This document shows positions 1 to 5,665 of a stretch of DNA of 8,510 bases, in pieces. The DNA is from Pseudomonadota bacterium (GTDB lineage: Bacteria; Pseudomonadota; Alphaproteobacteria; Acetobacterales; Acetobacteraceae), in the NCBI GenBank assembly GCA_023424475.1, contig JAFADX010000328.1:1-8510 (forward strand), given 5' to 3'. A program made the translations under genes and the position numbers. Under the pieces are notes generated by a model that saw only the letters and a program-made list of their open reading frames with translations, made no database searches and was not told where the DNA came from. Each line of letters begins with the position of its first letter. Within the stretch, counting starts at the first letter, position 1.

Positions 1-357
1 GGCTTCCTGGGTCGATTCCGCCACCTGCGCCCGCAGGGCATCGAGGCGCGGGCCTTCCGGCTCGGGCGTCAGCCGCGCGCCGGCCGCCGGCACGTCGGGC
101 CGGTTGCGCTCGAAGATCAGTTCGTCCTGGTTCGGCACGCGCAGCCCGCCCGGATCGTCCGGGCGCACCTTGAACGGCCGCGGGTCCGGCTCGATCAGCG
201 GAACGGTCCGCGGGCCGCCGCTGCGCGAGATCCCCCAGCCGATCGCGGCGCCCACCACCAGCACGGCGGTGATGCCGCCGCCGATGGCGAGCATCCGCCA
301 GGGCGGCCCGTTGTCGGCGGGCCTCACCCGATAGGACGGCACGGGAACGTCTGTCAT
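1..357 (-). CDS. SPOR domain-containing protein, N-terminal part (cut by window edge)
   Basis: Only the first 119 codons are visible; the frame is still open at position 1. The protein has a short polar N-terminus, one hydrophobic membrane segment at about residues 22-43 (rich in Gly, Ala, Ile and Val), then a proline- and charge-rich periplasmic linker. Linker stretches such as PFKVRPDDPGG and VPNQDELIFER (about residues 61-84) resemble the segment before the SPOR domain in alphaproteobacterial proteins encoded next to argS. SPOR domains bind denuded septal peptidoglycan, so a role at the division site is likely, but the SPOR domain itself lies outside the window. The start follows a strong Shine-Dalgarno (AGGGGGAG, 6 nt before ATG) and lies 31 nt after the argS stop, so it is probably co-transcribed with argS. 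In related genomes nagZ often follows; that cannot be checked here. The family call rests on the membrane anchor, linker and context. Confidence 0.8.
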   Translation of the reverse strand, partial: MTDVPVPSYRVRPADNGPPWRMLAIGGGITAVLVVGAAIGWGISRSGGPRTVPLIEPDPRPFKVRPDDPGGLRVPNQDELIFERNRPDVPAAGARLTPEPEGPRLDALRAQVAESTQEA

Positions 358-388
358 GCCCAACTCCCCCTGGGCCTGGGCCAGCCCG

Positions 389-2230
389 TCAGCGCATCTC
401 CTCGACCGGCGTCACCCCCATGACGCCGAGGCCGGACCGGATCACCGTCGCGGTCGCCGCGACGAGGGCCAGCCGGGCCCGGGTCGCTTCGGGTTCCTCC
501 GCCCGGATGAACCGGAGCGTCGAATCGTCGCGACCCCGGTTCCACAGTACATGAAAATCCCCGGCCAAGTCTTGGAGAAAGAAGGCGATGCGGTGCGGCT
601 CACGCGCTATTGCAGCCGCTTCCACCGTCCGCGGCCAGGTCGCGAGCCGGCGGATCAACGCCACCTCCGCCGGGTCGGCCAGGGCATCGAGCGGCGCCTT
701 GGCCAGTTCGCCCGCGGCGGGATCGCCCGCCTGGCGCAGCACCGAGCGGCACCGGGCATGGGCGTACTGGACATAGAAGACCGGATTGTCCCGAGTCTGC
801 TCAACGACCTTGTCGAGGTCGAATTCCATCTGCGCGTCCGACTTGCGCGTCAGCATGGTGAAGCGCACCGCGTCGCGGCCGACCTCCTCGATCAGGTCGC
901 GCAGCGTGACGTAGGTGCCGGCGCGCTTGGACATGCGCACGGGCTCGCCCCCCTTCATGATGTGCACGATCTGGCACAGCACGATCTCGAGCGGCACCTT
1001 CCCGTCCGTCAGCGCGCGGACCGCGGCCTGCATCCGGTTGACGTAGCCGCCATGGTCGGCGCCCCAGACATCGATCAGCAGCCCGTAGCCGCGGCCGATC
1101 TTGTCGGCATGGCAGGCGATGTCGTTGGCGAAATAGGTGTTCGATCCGTCGGACTTGCGCAGCGGCCGGTCCACGTCGTCGCCGAAGCCGGTGGCGCGGA
1201 ACAGGGTCTGCGGGCGCGGCTCCCAGTCCTCTGGCGCCTTGCCCTTGGGGGGCTCGAGGACGCCTTCGTAGATCAGGCCCCTGTCCTCGAGCAGCTTCAC
1301 CGCGCCCTCGACCGCGCCGGACTCGACCAGCGAGCGCTCGGAGAGGAACACCTCCTGGTTGACGCCGAGCAGCGCGAGATCCTCGCGGATCTCGGCCATC
1401 ATCATCGCGACGGCGGTCTCCCGCGCAGTGTCGAGCCAGGCGGACTTCACCAGCCAGCCGCGCTCGAGCGCGGGGCCGTAGGCGGAAAGCGTCTCCTCCT
1501 CCGGCAGCGCATCGGCCTTGATGCGCTGGGCGGCGAGGCTGTCGCCGAAGCGCGCAGCCAGGGCCTCGCCCACCGCGACCAGGTAGTCGCCGCGATACTG
1601 CAGCGTCACGCCGAAGCGGCGCTCGGTCTGCTCCGCGTTCCACTCCTCGGCGTCGAGGGTGATGGCCCGCAGGTAGCGCCAATACGCCGCCCAGCCGAGG
1701 GCGGCGACCTGGTTGCCGGCGTCGTTGACGTAGTATTCCTTCGTCACCTCCCAGCCGGCCTTGGCCATCAGGTTGGCAAGGGCATCGCCCACCACCGCCC
1801 CGCGGCAATGCCCGACATGCATCGGGCCGGTGGGGTTGGCCGAGACGTATTCGACATTCACCCGTGCGCCCCCGCCGAGCCGGGAATCGCCATAGGCCTT
1901 CCCCGCCAGGAGCACCGCACCGACCTGGGCGCGGAGGAAATCCTCCTTCAGCCGCAGGTTCACGAAGCCGGGGCCGGCTGGCGCCGCCTCGGTCACCATG
2001 GGCAGGGCGAGCAGGCGCTCGGCAAGGGCGGCGGCGAGCTTCGGCGGCGGCATGCGGGCCGGCTTGGCGGCGACCAGCGCCGCGTTGGTGGCCATGTCGC
2101 CATGGGCAGGGTCGCGCGGCGGCTCCATCTGGACGCGGGCGAGCGCGTCCTCCGGCAGGTCGGGGACGAGGGCGCGCAGCGCGGCGATCGCCTCGGCGCG
2201 GAGCGCGGCGAAAATGTCTTGGGTGGCCAT
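389..2230 (-). CDS. argS: Arginyl-tRNA synthetase
   Basis: A class I aminoacyl-tRNA synthetase of 613 residues that charges tRNA-Arg with arginine using ATP, in the cytoplasm. The N-terminal ArgRS-specific domain (about residues 1-95) carries PAHGDMATN at 41-49. The catalytic core has the HIGH-type signature ANPTGPMHVGH (131-141), followed by YVNDAGNQ (167-174) and the GADHGGYVNRM region (390-400). The KMSKS-type loop is RMSKRAG (432-438). The C-terminal DALR-type anticodon-binding domain begins around NPVFYVQYAHAR (482-493), and the protein ends in a typical MGVTPVEEMR tail. Length is normal and the gene looks intact. The start is firm because an in-frame TAG lies five codons upstream (2243-2245) and the first residues fit the family. 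No Shine-Dalgarno is visible before this ATG. It lies 272 bp downstream of dgt and 31 bp upstream of the SPOR gene, all co-directional. Confidence 0.98.
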   Translation of the reverse strand: MATQDIFAALRAEAIAALRALVPDLPEDALARVQMEPPRDPAHGDMATNAALVAAKPARMPPPKLAAALAERLLALPMVTEAAPAGPGFVNLRLKEDFLRAQVGAVLLAGKAYGDSRLGGGARVNVEYVSANPTGPMHVGHCRGAVVGDALANLMAKAGWEVTKEYYVNDAGNQVAALGWAAYWRYLRAITLDAEEWNAEQTERRFGVTLQYRGDYLVAVGEALAARFGDSLAAQRIKADALPEEETLSAYGPALERGWLVKSAWLDTARETAVAMMMAEIREDLALLGVNQEVFLSERSLVESGAVEGAVKLLEDRGLIYEGVLEPPKGKAPEDWEPRPQTLFRATGFGDDVDRPLRKSDGSNTYFANDIACHADKIGRGYGLLIDVWGADHGGYVNRMQAAVRALTDGKVPLEIVLCQIVHIMKGGEPVRMSKRAGTYVTLRDLIEEVGRDAVRFTMLTRKSDAQMEFDLDKVVEQTRDNPVFYVQYAHARCRSVLRQAGDPAAGELAKAPLDALADPAEVALIRRLATWPRTVEAAAIAREPHRIAFFLQDLAGDFHVLWNRGRDDSTLRFIRAEEPEATRARLALVAATATVIRSGLGVMGVTPVEEMR

Positions 2231-2502
2231 GAGGGCGATGCTCTAGGCCATTCCGCGCGGCAGGGAAACGGCGAGCGGCCGCCCCGCCGGCCGGAACCCG
2301 CCGCCGGTCCCGGATCGTCCGGATGGTGGAACCCGGCTGCCCGGCGCCGCTTCGGCGCCCGGAGGCCGTGCCGCAGGCGCATCTCCCCGCGGGAAGGGCA
2401 CCGCGCGACCACCCTGGACGCTTACGGACGACGCGCCGCAACTCCCTCCATAACGGATGGACCTCGTTCCGCCGCCCGGGCAGCGCCCTTGGCCGCTTCG
2501 CC
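2231..2502. other. dgt-argS intergenic region, no gene recognised
   Basis: This 272-bp gap is the longest non-coding stretch in the window. Open frames cross it, but all are continuations of antisense or out-of-frame shadows of argS or dgt. It holds two short GC-rich hairpins: one at 2343-2359 and a weaker one at 2310-2322 (CCGGA, loop TCG, TCCGG). I see no tRNA, no convincing sigma70 promoter and no Shine-Dalgarno before argS. It may contain the argS promoter and leader, but that is inferred only from its length in an otherwise tightly packed region. Confidence 0.5.
2343..2359 (-). terminator. Possible hairpin terminator between dgt and argS
   Basis: A perfect 7-bp stem, GGCGCCG / CGGCGCC, with a 3-nt loop, lies about 143 nt beyond the dgt stop and about 112 nt before the argS start. 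There is no T-tract on either side, so intrinsic termination is doubtful. It could equally be a leader hairpin or chance pairing in GC-rich DNA. Confidence 0.25.
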
Positions 2503-3651
2503 CTACCCCGGCACGTCCGGGTCGGTCAGCCGCCGGTGCTCCTCCAGCGCGTAGCGGTCGGTCATGCCGGCGATGTAGTCGCAGACCACGCGGGCGCAGT
2601 GCGGCGAACCGGCATCGCCCGCCCGCCCGCGCCACATCGGCGGCAGCATCTGCGGCCCGCCATGCAGCAGGCTGAACAGCACCTGCACCACGCGCTTCGA
2701 CTTCGCCATGGTCCGGTTGACGCGCCAGTGCCGGTACATGCGGGTGAACAGGAAGTCCCGCACGACGTTGTTCGCCTCGACCATGGCGTCGGAGAAGGCG
2801 ACCACCGGGCGCGGCGCGCGACGGATGTCGTCCACCGTCGCGGGCGAGAGGGCGGCGATGCGGCGGCGCGATTCCGCCATCACGTCCACCACCATCATGT
2901 TGATCACGCGGCGGATCGCCTCCGGCGCCAGCCGGTCGTCCACCATGCCGGGCGAGGCCGCGCGTGCCGCCGCCAGGGCCTCGCCGATCATCGGCAGCGC
3001 GGCCACTTCATCGAGCGTGAAGAGGCGCGCCCGCAGCCCGTCGTCGAGGTCGTGATTGTTGTAGGCGATGTCGTCGGCCAGCGCGGCGACCTGTGCCTCT
3101 GCGCTCGCATGGGTGTCGAGGTCGAGCGGATGCCGCGCATCGTAGTCGGCGATGTAGGGCGCCGGCCGGCGCAGCGGCCCGTTGTGCTTGGCAAGGCCCT
3201 CGAGCGTCTCCCAGGTCAGGTTCAGCCCGTCGAAGCCGGCGTAGCGCGCCTCGAGCAATGTCACGGCCTTGAGCGACTGGGCGTTGTGGTCGAAGCCGCC
3301 ATAGGGCTTCATCGCGCTGTTCAGCGCATCCTCCCCCGCATGGCCGAAGGGCGGGTGGCCGAGGTCGTGCGCGAGCGCGAGGGCTTCCGCGAGGTCTTCG
3401 TCCAGCGCCAGGAGCCGCGCGATGGAGCGCGCGATCTGCGCCACCTCGATGGAATGGGTCAGCCGGGTCCGGAAATGGTCGCCCTCGTGATAGACGAAGA
3501 CCTGCGTCTTGTACTGCAGCCGCCGGAACGCCGTGGCATGGATGATGCGGTCGCGATCCCGCTGGAAGGGCGACCGCGCATCGCCGCCCGCCTCGGGATG
3601 AAGCCGGCCGCGCGAGGTCTCCGGCCGTACGGCATAGGGCGCAAGGCTCAT
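2503..3651 (-). CDS. dgt: Deoxyguanosinetriphosphate triphosphohydrolase-like protein (HD domain)
   Basis: A 382-residue HD-superfamily enzyme that hydrolyses dNTPs to deoxynucleoside and triphosphate, so it affects dNTP pools. The N-terminus has the family pattern LAPYAVRPETSRGR (3-16), FQRDRDRIIHATAFRRL (29-45) and the KTQVF-HEGDHFRTRLTHS block (48-67). Metal-binding HD residues are H66, H95-D96 in LAHDLGHPPFGH (92-104), and an Asp in ADDIAYNNHD (192-201). Later conserved parts include VVRDFLFTRMYRH and the KRVVQVLF region. The length fits the shorter, bacterial type-2 Dgt-like subfamily. The frame stays open 130 codons further upstream, but that part is antisense to erpA, so I start at the ATG that matches family N-termini. 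A GTG at 3669 is a possible alternative, and neither start has a clear Shine-Dalgarno. The preferred substrate may not be dGTP, because this subfamily is variable. Confidence 0.94.
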   Translation of the reverse strand: MSLAPYAVRPETSRGRLHPEAGGDARSPFQRDRDRIIHATAFRRLQYKTQVFVYHEGDHFRTRLTHSIEVAQIARSIARLLALDEDLAEALALAHDLGHPPFGHAGEDALNSAMKPYGGFDHNAQSLKAVTLLEARYAGFDGLNLTWETLEGLAKHNGPLRRPAPYIADYDARHPLDLDTHASAEAQVAALADDIAYNNHDLDDGLRARLFTLDEVAALPMIGEALAAARAASPGMVDDRLAPEAIRRVINMMVVDVMAESRRRIAALSPATVDDIRRAPRPVVAFSDAMVEANNVVRDFLFTRMYRHWRVNRTMAKSKRVVQVLFSLLHGGPQMLPPMWRGRAGDAGSPHCARVVCDYIAGMTDRYALEEHRRLTDPDVPG

Positions 3652-3700
3652 GAGCAGGGGCCGTAGCACCGCCGCGCGATCCCGGGCAACCGCCGCCGCG

Positions 3701-3729
3701 TTGGAAGCCGGCGCCGGCCGCCCTATGTT
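3701..3729 (+). promoter_or_regulatory. Candidate sigma70-type promoter for erpA-xth
   Basis: TTGGAA (3701-3706) and TATGTT (3724-3729) are separated by exactly 17 bp and sit in the divergent dgt/erpA gap. Each hexamer matches the consensus at 4 of 6 positions. Transcription would start near 3736, giving a leader of about 18 nt that contains the GAGGAG ribosome-binding site at 3738-3743. A perfect 12-bp palindrome, GCCGGCGCCGGC (3707-3718), fills most of the spacer. The promoter is inferred by eye. Confidence 0.45.
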
Positions 3730-3753
3730 CCGGGGCTGAGGAGTGACGAGACC

Positions 3754-4107
3754 ATGCCCGACGGCACCAGCACCGCCCCCGAGTTCCGCGTGACCGAGCG
3801 CGCCCGCGCCCAGATCGGCGAGATCGCATCGCGCGAGGGCCGCCCTTCCGCGGGCCTGCGCCTCGCCGTCGAGGCCGGCGGGTGCTCGGGCTTCCAGTAC
3901 CGGTTCGGGCTGGAGGACGAGCCCGCCGAGGAGGACCTGGTGGTGGGCGAAGGCCCCGGCCGGGTCTTCGTCGATCCGGTGTCGCTGGACCTGCTCGCCG
4001 GGGCCGAGCTCGACTGGGCCGATGAACTGATCGGGGCGCATTTCGCGATCCGCAACCCGCAGGCGGTCTCGGCCTGCGGCTGTGGCACCTCCTTCTCGGT
4101 AGGCTGA
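3754..4107 (+). CDS. erpA: Iron-sulfur cluster insertion protein, A-type carrier (HesB/IscA/ErpA family)
   Basis: A 117-residue A-type carrier that holds and delivers Fe-S clusters to apo-proteins in the cytoplasm. The three ligand cysteines are all present with family spacing: C44 in EAGGCSGFQY (40-49), and C108 and C110 in SACGCGTSF (107-114) near the C-terminus. The length is normal for the family. The start is supported by GAGGAG (3738-3743), 10 nt before ATG, and by the candidate promoter upstream. The first 10 residues are a variable extension before FRVTERAR. It is divergent from dgt and lies 62 bp upstream of co-directional xth; this erpA/xth/dgt arrangement is familiar in alphaproteobacteria. 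The symbol erpA rather than iscA or sufA rests on that context and on the absence of isc or suf neighbours. The family is certain, the paralogue less so. Confidence 0.93.
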   Translation: MPDGTSTAPEFRVTERARAQIGEIASREGRPSAGLRLAVEAGGCSGFQYRFGLEDEPAEEDLVVGEGPGRVFVDPVSLDLLAGAELDWADELIGAHFAIRNPQAVSACGCGTSFSVG

Positions 4108-4169
4108 GACAGCCGGGCAGCGCGGCGGAGAGGGTATCGGGCGGCAGCGCCCTCCCCTACGATGCCGGC

Positions 4170-4937
4170 ATGAAGCTCGCGACCTTCAACGTGAACTCGA
4201 TCCGCCAGCGCGCGGGCCATGTCGCGCGCTTCCTCGAACGCGCGCAGCCGGACCTGGTGTTCCTCCAGGAGACGCGCTGCACGGCCGAGCAGATGCCCGC
4301 GGAGGGCTTCGCGGCGCTGGGCTACCGGACGCACGCCGTGGGCCAGGCCGGCGGGCGCAATGGCGTCGCGGTGATCGGCCGCGTGCCCTTCGAGGTGGTG
4401 GCCGAGCACCTGCCCGGCGACCCGGAGGACAGCCAGGCCCGCTACATCGAGGTGCGCGCGGAGGGCCTCAACGCCGCCGGCATCTACCTGCCGAACGGCA
4501 ATTCCGGCGGCGAGGCCGGCTTCGCCTTCAAGCTCCGCTGGATGGAACGGCTGCGGGCGGTCACCGCCGAGCGGCTCGACACCTTCACGCCCTTCGCCGT
4601 GCTCGGCGACTTCAATGTCTGCCCGACCGAGGCGGACCTCGCCAAGGGCGCGCTGCCGCCGACGGATGCGCTGGTGCGTCCTGAAAGCCGGGCGCGGTTC
4701 CGTGCCCTGCTGCATCTCGGGATGACCGACGCGCTGCGCGCGCTGCATCCGGACCAGACGCTGTTCACCTACTGGGACTACGGGGCCGCCTTCGAGACCA
4801 ATCGCGGCCTGCGCATCGACCATGTTCTGCTCAGCCCGGAACTGGCGGAACGGCTCGCCGCCTGCGAGGTGGACACGATGCCGCGCAGCGAGATGCAGCC
4901 CTCCGACCACACCCCGGTCATCGCGACGCTGCGCTGA
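4170..4937 (+). CDS. xth: Exodeoxyribonuclease III (AP endonuclease, base excision repair)
   Basis: A 255-residue member of the exonuclease/endonuclease/phosphatase superfamily. It would cut DNA 5' of abasic sites and remove nucleotides from 3' ends, acting in base excision repair. Active-site residues align with E. coli ExoIII: N7 in TFNVNSIR, E34 in LQETR, Y106 in GIYLPNG, D147 and N149 in LGDFNVCP, D217 in RIDHVL, and D246-H247 in SDHTPV at the C-terminus. It is slightly shorter than the E. coli enzyme and appears complete. The start MKLATFNVNSIR matches the family, and no in-frame upstream ATG or GTG was seen back to about 4134, yet no Shine-Dalgarno lies close to it. A purine-rich GGAGAGGG is about 35 nt upstream, too far to serve. 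It follows erpA by 62 bp and could be on the same transcript. It converges on the lipoprotein gene ending at 4992. Confidence 0.96.
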   Translation: MKLATFNVNSIRQRAGHVARFLERAQPDLVFLQETRCTAEQMPAEGFAALGYRTHAVGQAGGRNGVAVIGRVPFEVVAEHLPGDPEDSQARYIEVRAEGLNAAGIYLPNGNSGGEAGFAFKLRWMERLRAVTAERLDTFTPFAVLGDFNVCPTEADLAKGALPPTDALVRPESRARFRALLHLGMTDALRALHPDQTLFTYWDYGAAFETNRGLRIDHVLLSPELAERLAACEVDTMPRSEMQPSDHTPVIATLR

Positions 4938-4954
4938 TACCGAGCGCATGAAGG

Positions 4955-4977
4955 GCACAAAGGCGAAGCCTTTGTGC
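4955..4977. terminator. Probable bidirectional terminator hairpin between xth and lipoprotein gene
   Basis: A perfect 10-bp inverted repeat, GCACAAAGGC / GCCTTTGTGC, has a 3-nt loop (GAA on the plus strand). It lies 17 nt after the xth stop and 14 nt after the stop of the minus-strand lipoprotein gene, where a shared terminator would be expected. The stem is less GC-rich than its surroundings, so chance pairing is unlikely. No run of T follows on either strand, which is atypical for a classical intrinsic terminator. It could instead be a dispersed palindromic repeat (REP-like). Confidence 0.6.
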
Positions 4978-4991
4978 ACGTGGTCTGAGCC

Positions 4992-5303
4992 TTACCAGCG
5001 CCGCCGGTAGTAGGGCCGGCCCCAGTAGCCGGGGCCCCAATAGCCGCGCGGACCCCAGTAGAAGCCGAGGCCGATCGACGGCGTGACCACCACGGGCGGC
5101 GCCACGGGCGGCGCGTAGTAGACCGGCGGCGCCGGCGCCGCGTAGCCGTAGGCCGGCGGCGCATAGGGCACGGCCGGCGCCGGCGGCGGGACATAGACGC
5201 CGGCCGGCGCCGCGGGCGGCAGCGGCCCGAGCGACCCGTCGGGATAGACGGCGCAGCCCCCCAGCAGCGTGGCCAGGCCGAGGCAGGGCAGGATCCGGGA
5301 CAT
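4992..5303 (-). CDS. Small Pro/Tyr-rich lipoprotein, downstream member of tandem pair
   Basis: A 103-residue predicted lipoprotein of unknown function. A short hydrophobic signal ends in the lipobox LLGGC with lipidated C17, followed by AVYPDG; Asp is not at position +2, which suggests outer-membrane sorting. Residues 28-72 are a low-complexity Pro/Ala/Tyr/Val region with elements such as VYVPP (36-40), VPYAPP (45-50) and VYYAPP (61-66). The tail SIGLGFYWGPRGYWGPGYWGR is rich in Gly, Trp, Tyr and Arg and ends in YYRRRW. The start ATG has AAGG 9 nt upstream. It begins 20 nt after the stop of a clearly related lipoprotein gene, so the two are almost certainly one transcript. It may coat or decorate the envelope, but that is a guess from composition. 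No catalytic motif is visible. Confidence 0.75.
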   Translation of the reverse strand: MSRILPCLGLATLLGGCAVYPDGSLGPLPPAAPAGVYVPPPAPAVPYAPPAYGYAAPAPPVYYAPPVAPPVVVTPSIGLGFYWGPRGYWGPGYWGRPYYRRRW

Positions 5304-5323
5304 TCTCGTGAACCTTGTCGTCG

Positions 5324-5572
5324 TCAATAGGTGCGCCAGTAGCCGCCCCAGCAGCGCCCCGCGGGATTGCAGCGACGCGGGACCCAGGCACGCCGGGGCC
5401 GCGGGGCAACATAGACCGCCGGCGGCGGGCGGGGCGCCACATAGACGGGCGGTGGAGCCACATAGACCGGGCGGTGCGGCGGCGGCGCATAGGCGACCAG
5501 CTCGGGATAGGCGACACAGCCCGCAAGGCCGGCGCCGGCGACGACGGACAGCAGGATTCGGCGTAGCGGCAT
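5324..5572 (-). CDS. Small Pro/Tyr-rich lipoprotein, upstream member of tandem pair
   Basis: An 82-residue predicted lipoprotein of unknown function. After MPLRR comes a hydrophobic stretch ending in lipobox LAGC with C19, then VAYPEL; Val at +2 suggests outer-membrane localisation. The mature region repeats VYVAP at 36-40, 43-47 and 53-57 within Pro/Arg-rich sequence. The C-terminus (CNPAGRCWGGYWRTY, 68-82) has two cysteines that could form a disulfide. The start is set by GGAG 7 nt before the ATG; an in-frame TTG nine codons earlier is an unlikely alternative. A 6-bp inverted repeat (5585-5590 / 5600-5605) ends just before this ribosome-binding site. The lipobox pattern C-x-x-Y-P-(D/E), the Val-Tyr-Val repeats and the WG-YWR-like tail are shared with the downstream gene, which implies duplication. 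It lies 93 bp after ilvD, behind a hairpin. Confidence 0.75.
   Translation of the reverse strand: MPLRRILLSVVAGAGLAGCVAYPELVAYAPPPHRPVYVAPPPVYVAPRPPPAVYVAPRPRRAWVPRRCNPAGRCWGGYWRTY
5409..5467 (-). repeat. In-gene tandem repeat encoding Val-Tyr-Val-Ala-Pro units
   Basis: The octamer ACATAGAC (plus strand) starts at 5409, 5439 and 5460, with steps of 30 and 21 nt. It encodes the Val-Tyr-Val core of each repeat unit in the upstream lipoprotein, 10 and 7 residues apart. A fourth copy at 5191-5198 is in the downstream lipoprotein gene. All steps within the gene are multiples of three, consistent with expansion under reading-frame constraint. Confidence 0.6.
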
Positions 5573-5623
5573 GGTCCTTCTCCGGATGCGCCGCTTCAAC
5601 GCATCGGCGCACCGGTGGTTTCT

Positions 5624-5645
5624 GCGCCTGCGTGATGGCAGGCGC
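5624..5645 (-). terminator. Hairpin after ilvD, probable terminator or attenuating structure
   Basis: A perfect 8-bp stem, GCGCCTGC / GCAGGCGC, with a 6-nt loop begins 20 nt beyond the ilvD stop and ends about 51 nt before the next start codon. No T-tract follows on the minus strand. It may end or reduce ilvD transcription ahead of the lipoprotein pair, or protect the ilvD mRNA 3' end. Confidence 0.5.
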
Positions 5646-5665
5646 GTGGCATACGAAGTGTAACG

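Noticed and set aside
356..2554. Long plus-strand open frame (732 codons) opposite argS
   Set aside because: It is antisense to a clear argS, rich in Arg, His, Gly and Ala without recognisable domains, and explained by GC-biased third positions.
2323..3666. Plus-strand open frame of 447 codons opposite dgt
   Set aside because: It is antisense to a well-supported HD-domain gene, and its protein has no recognisable motif.
3652..4041. N-terminal extension of dgt by 130 codons
   Set aside because: The extension is antisense to erpA, and the family N-terminus begins at the ATG at 3651.
4139..4152. GGGCG / CGCCC hairpin in the erpA-xth gap
   Set aside because: It is a 5-bp stem that competes with another weak pairing (4130-4134 with 4150-4154); this is expected by chance at this GC content.
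4822..5010. Small plus-strand open frame over the xth end and the convergent junction
   Set aside because: It is out of frame with xth, reads through the hairpin and has no ribosome-binding site or family resemblance.
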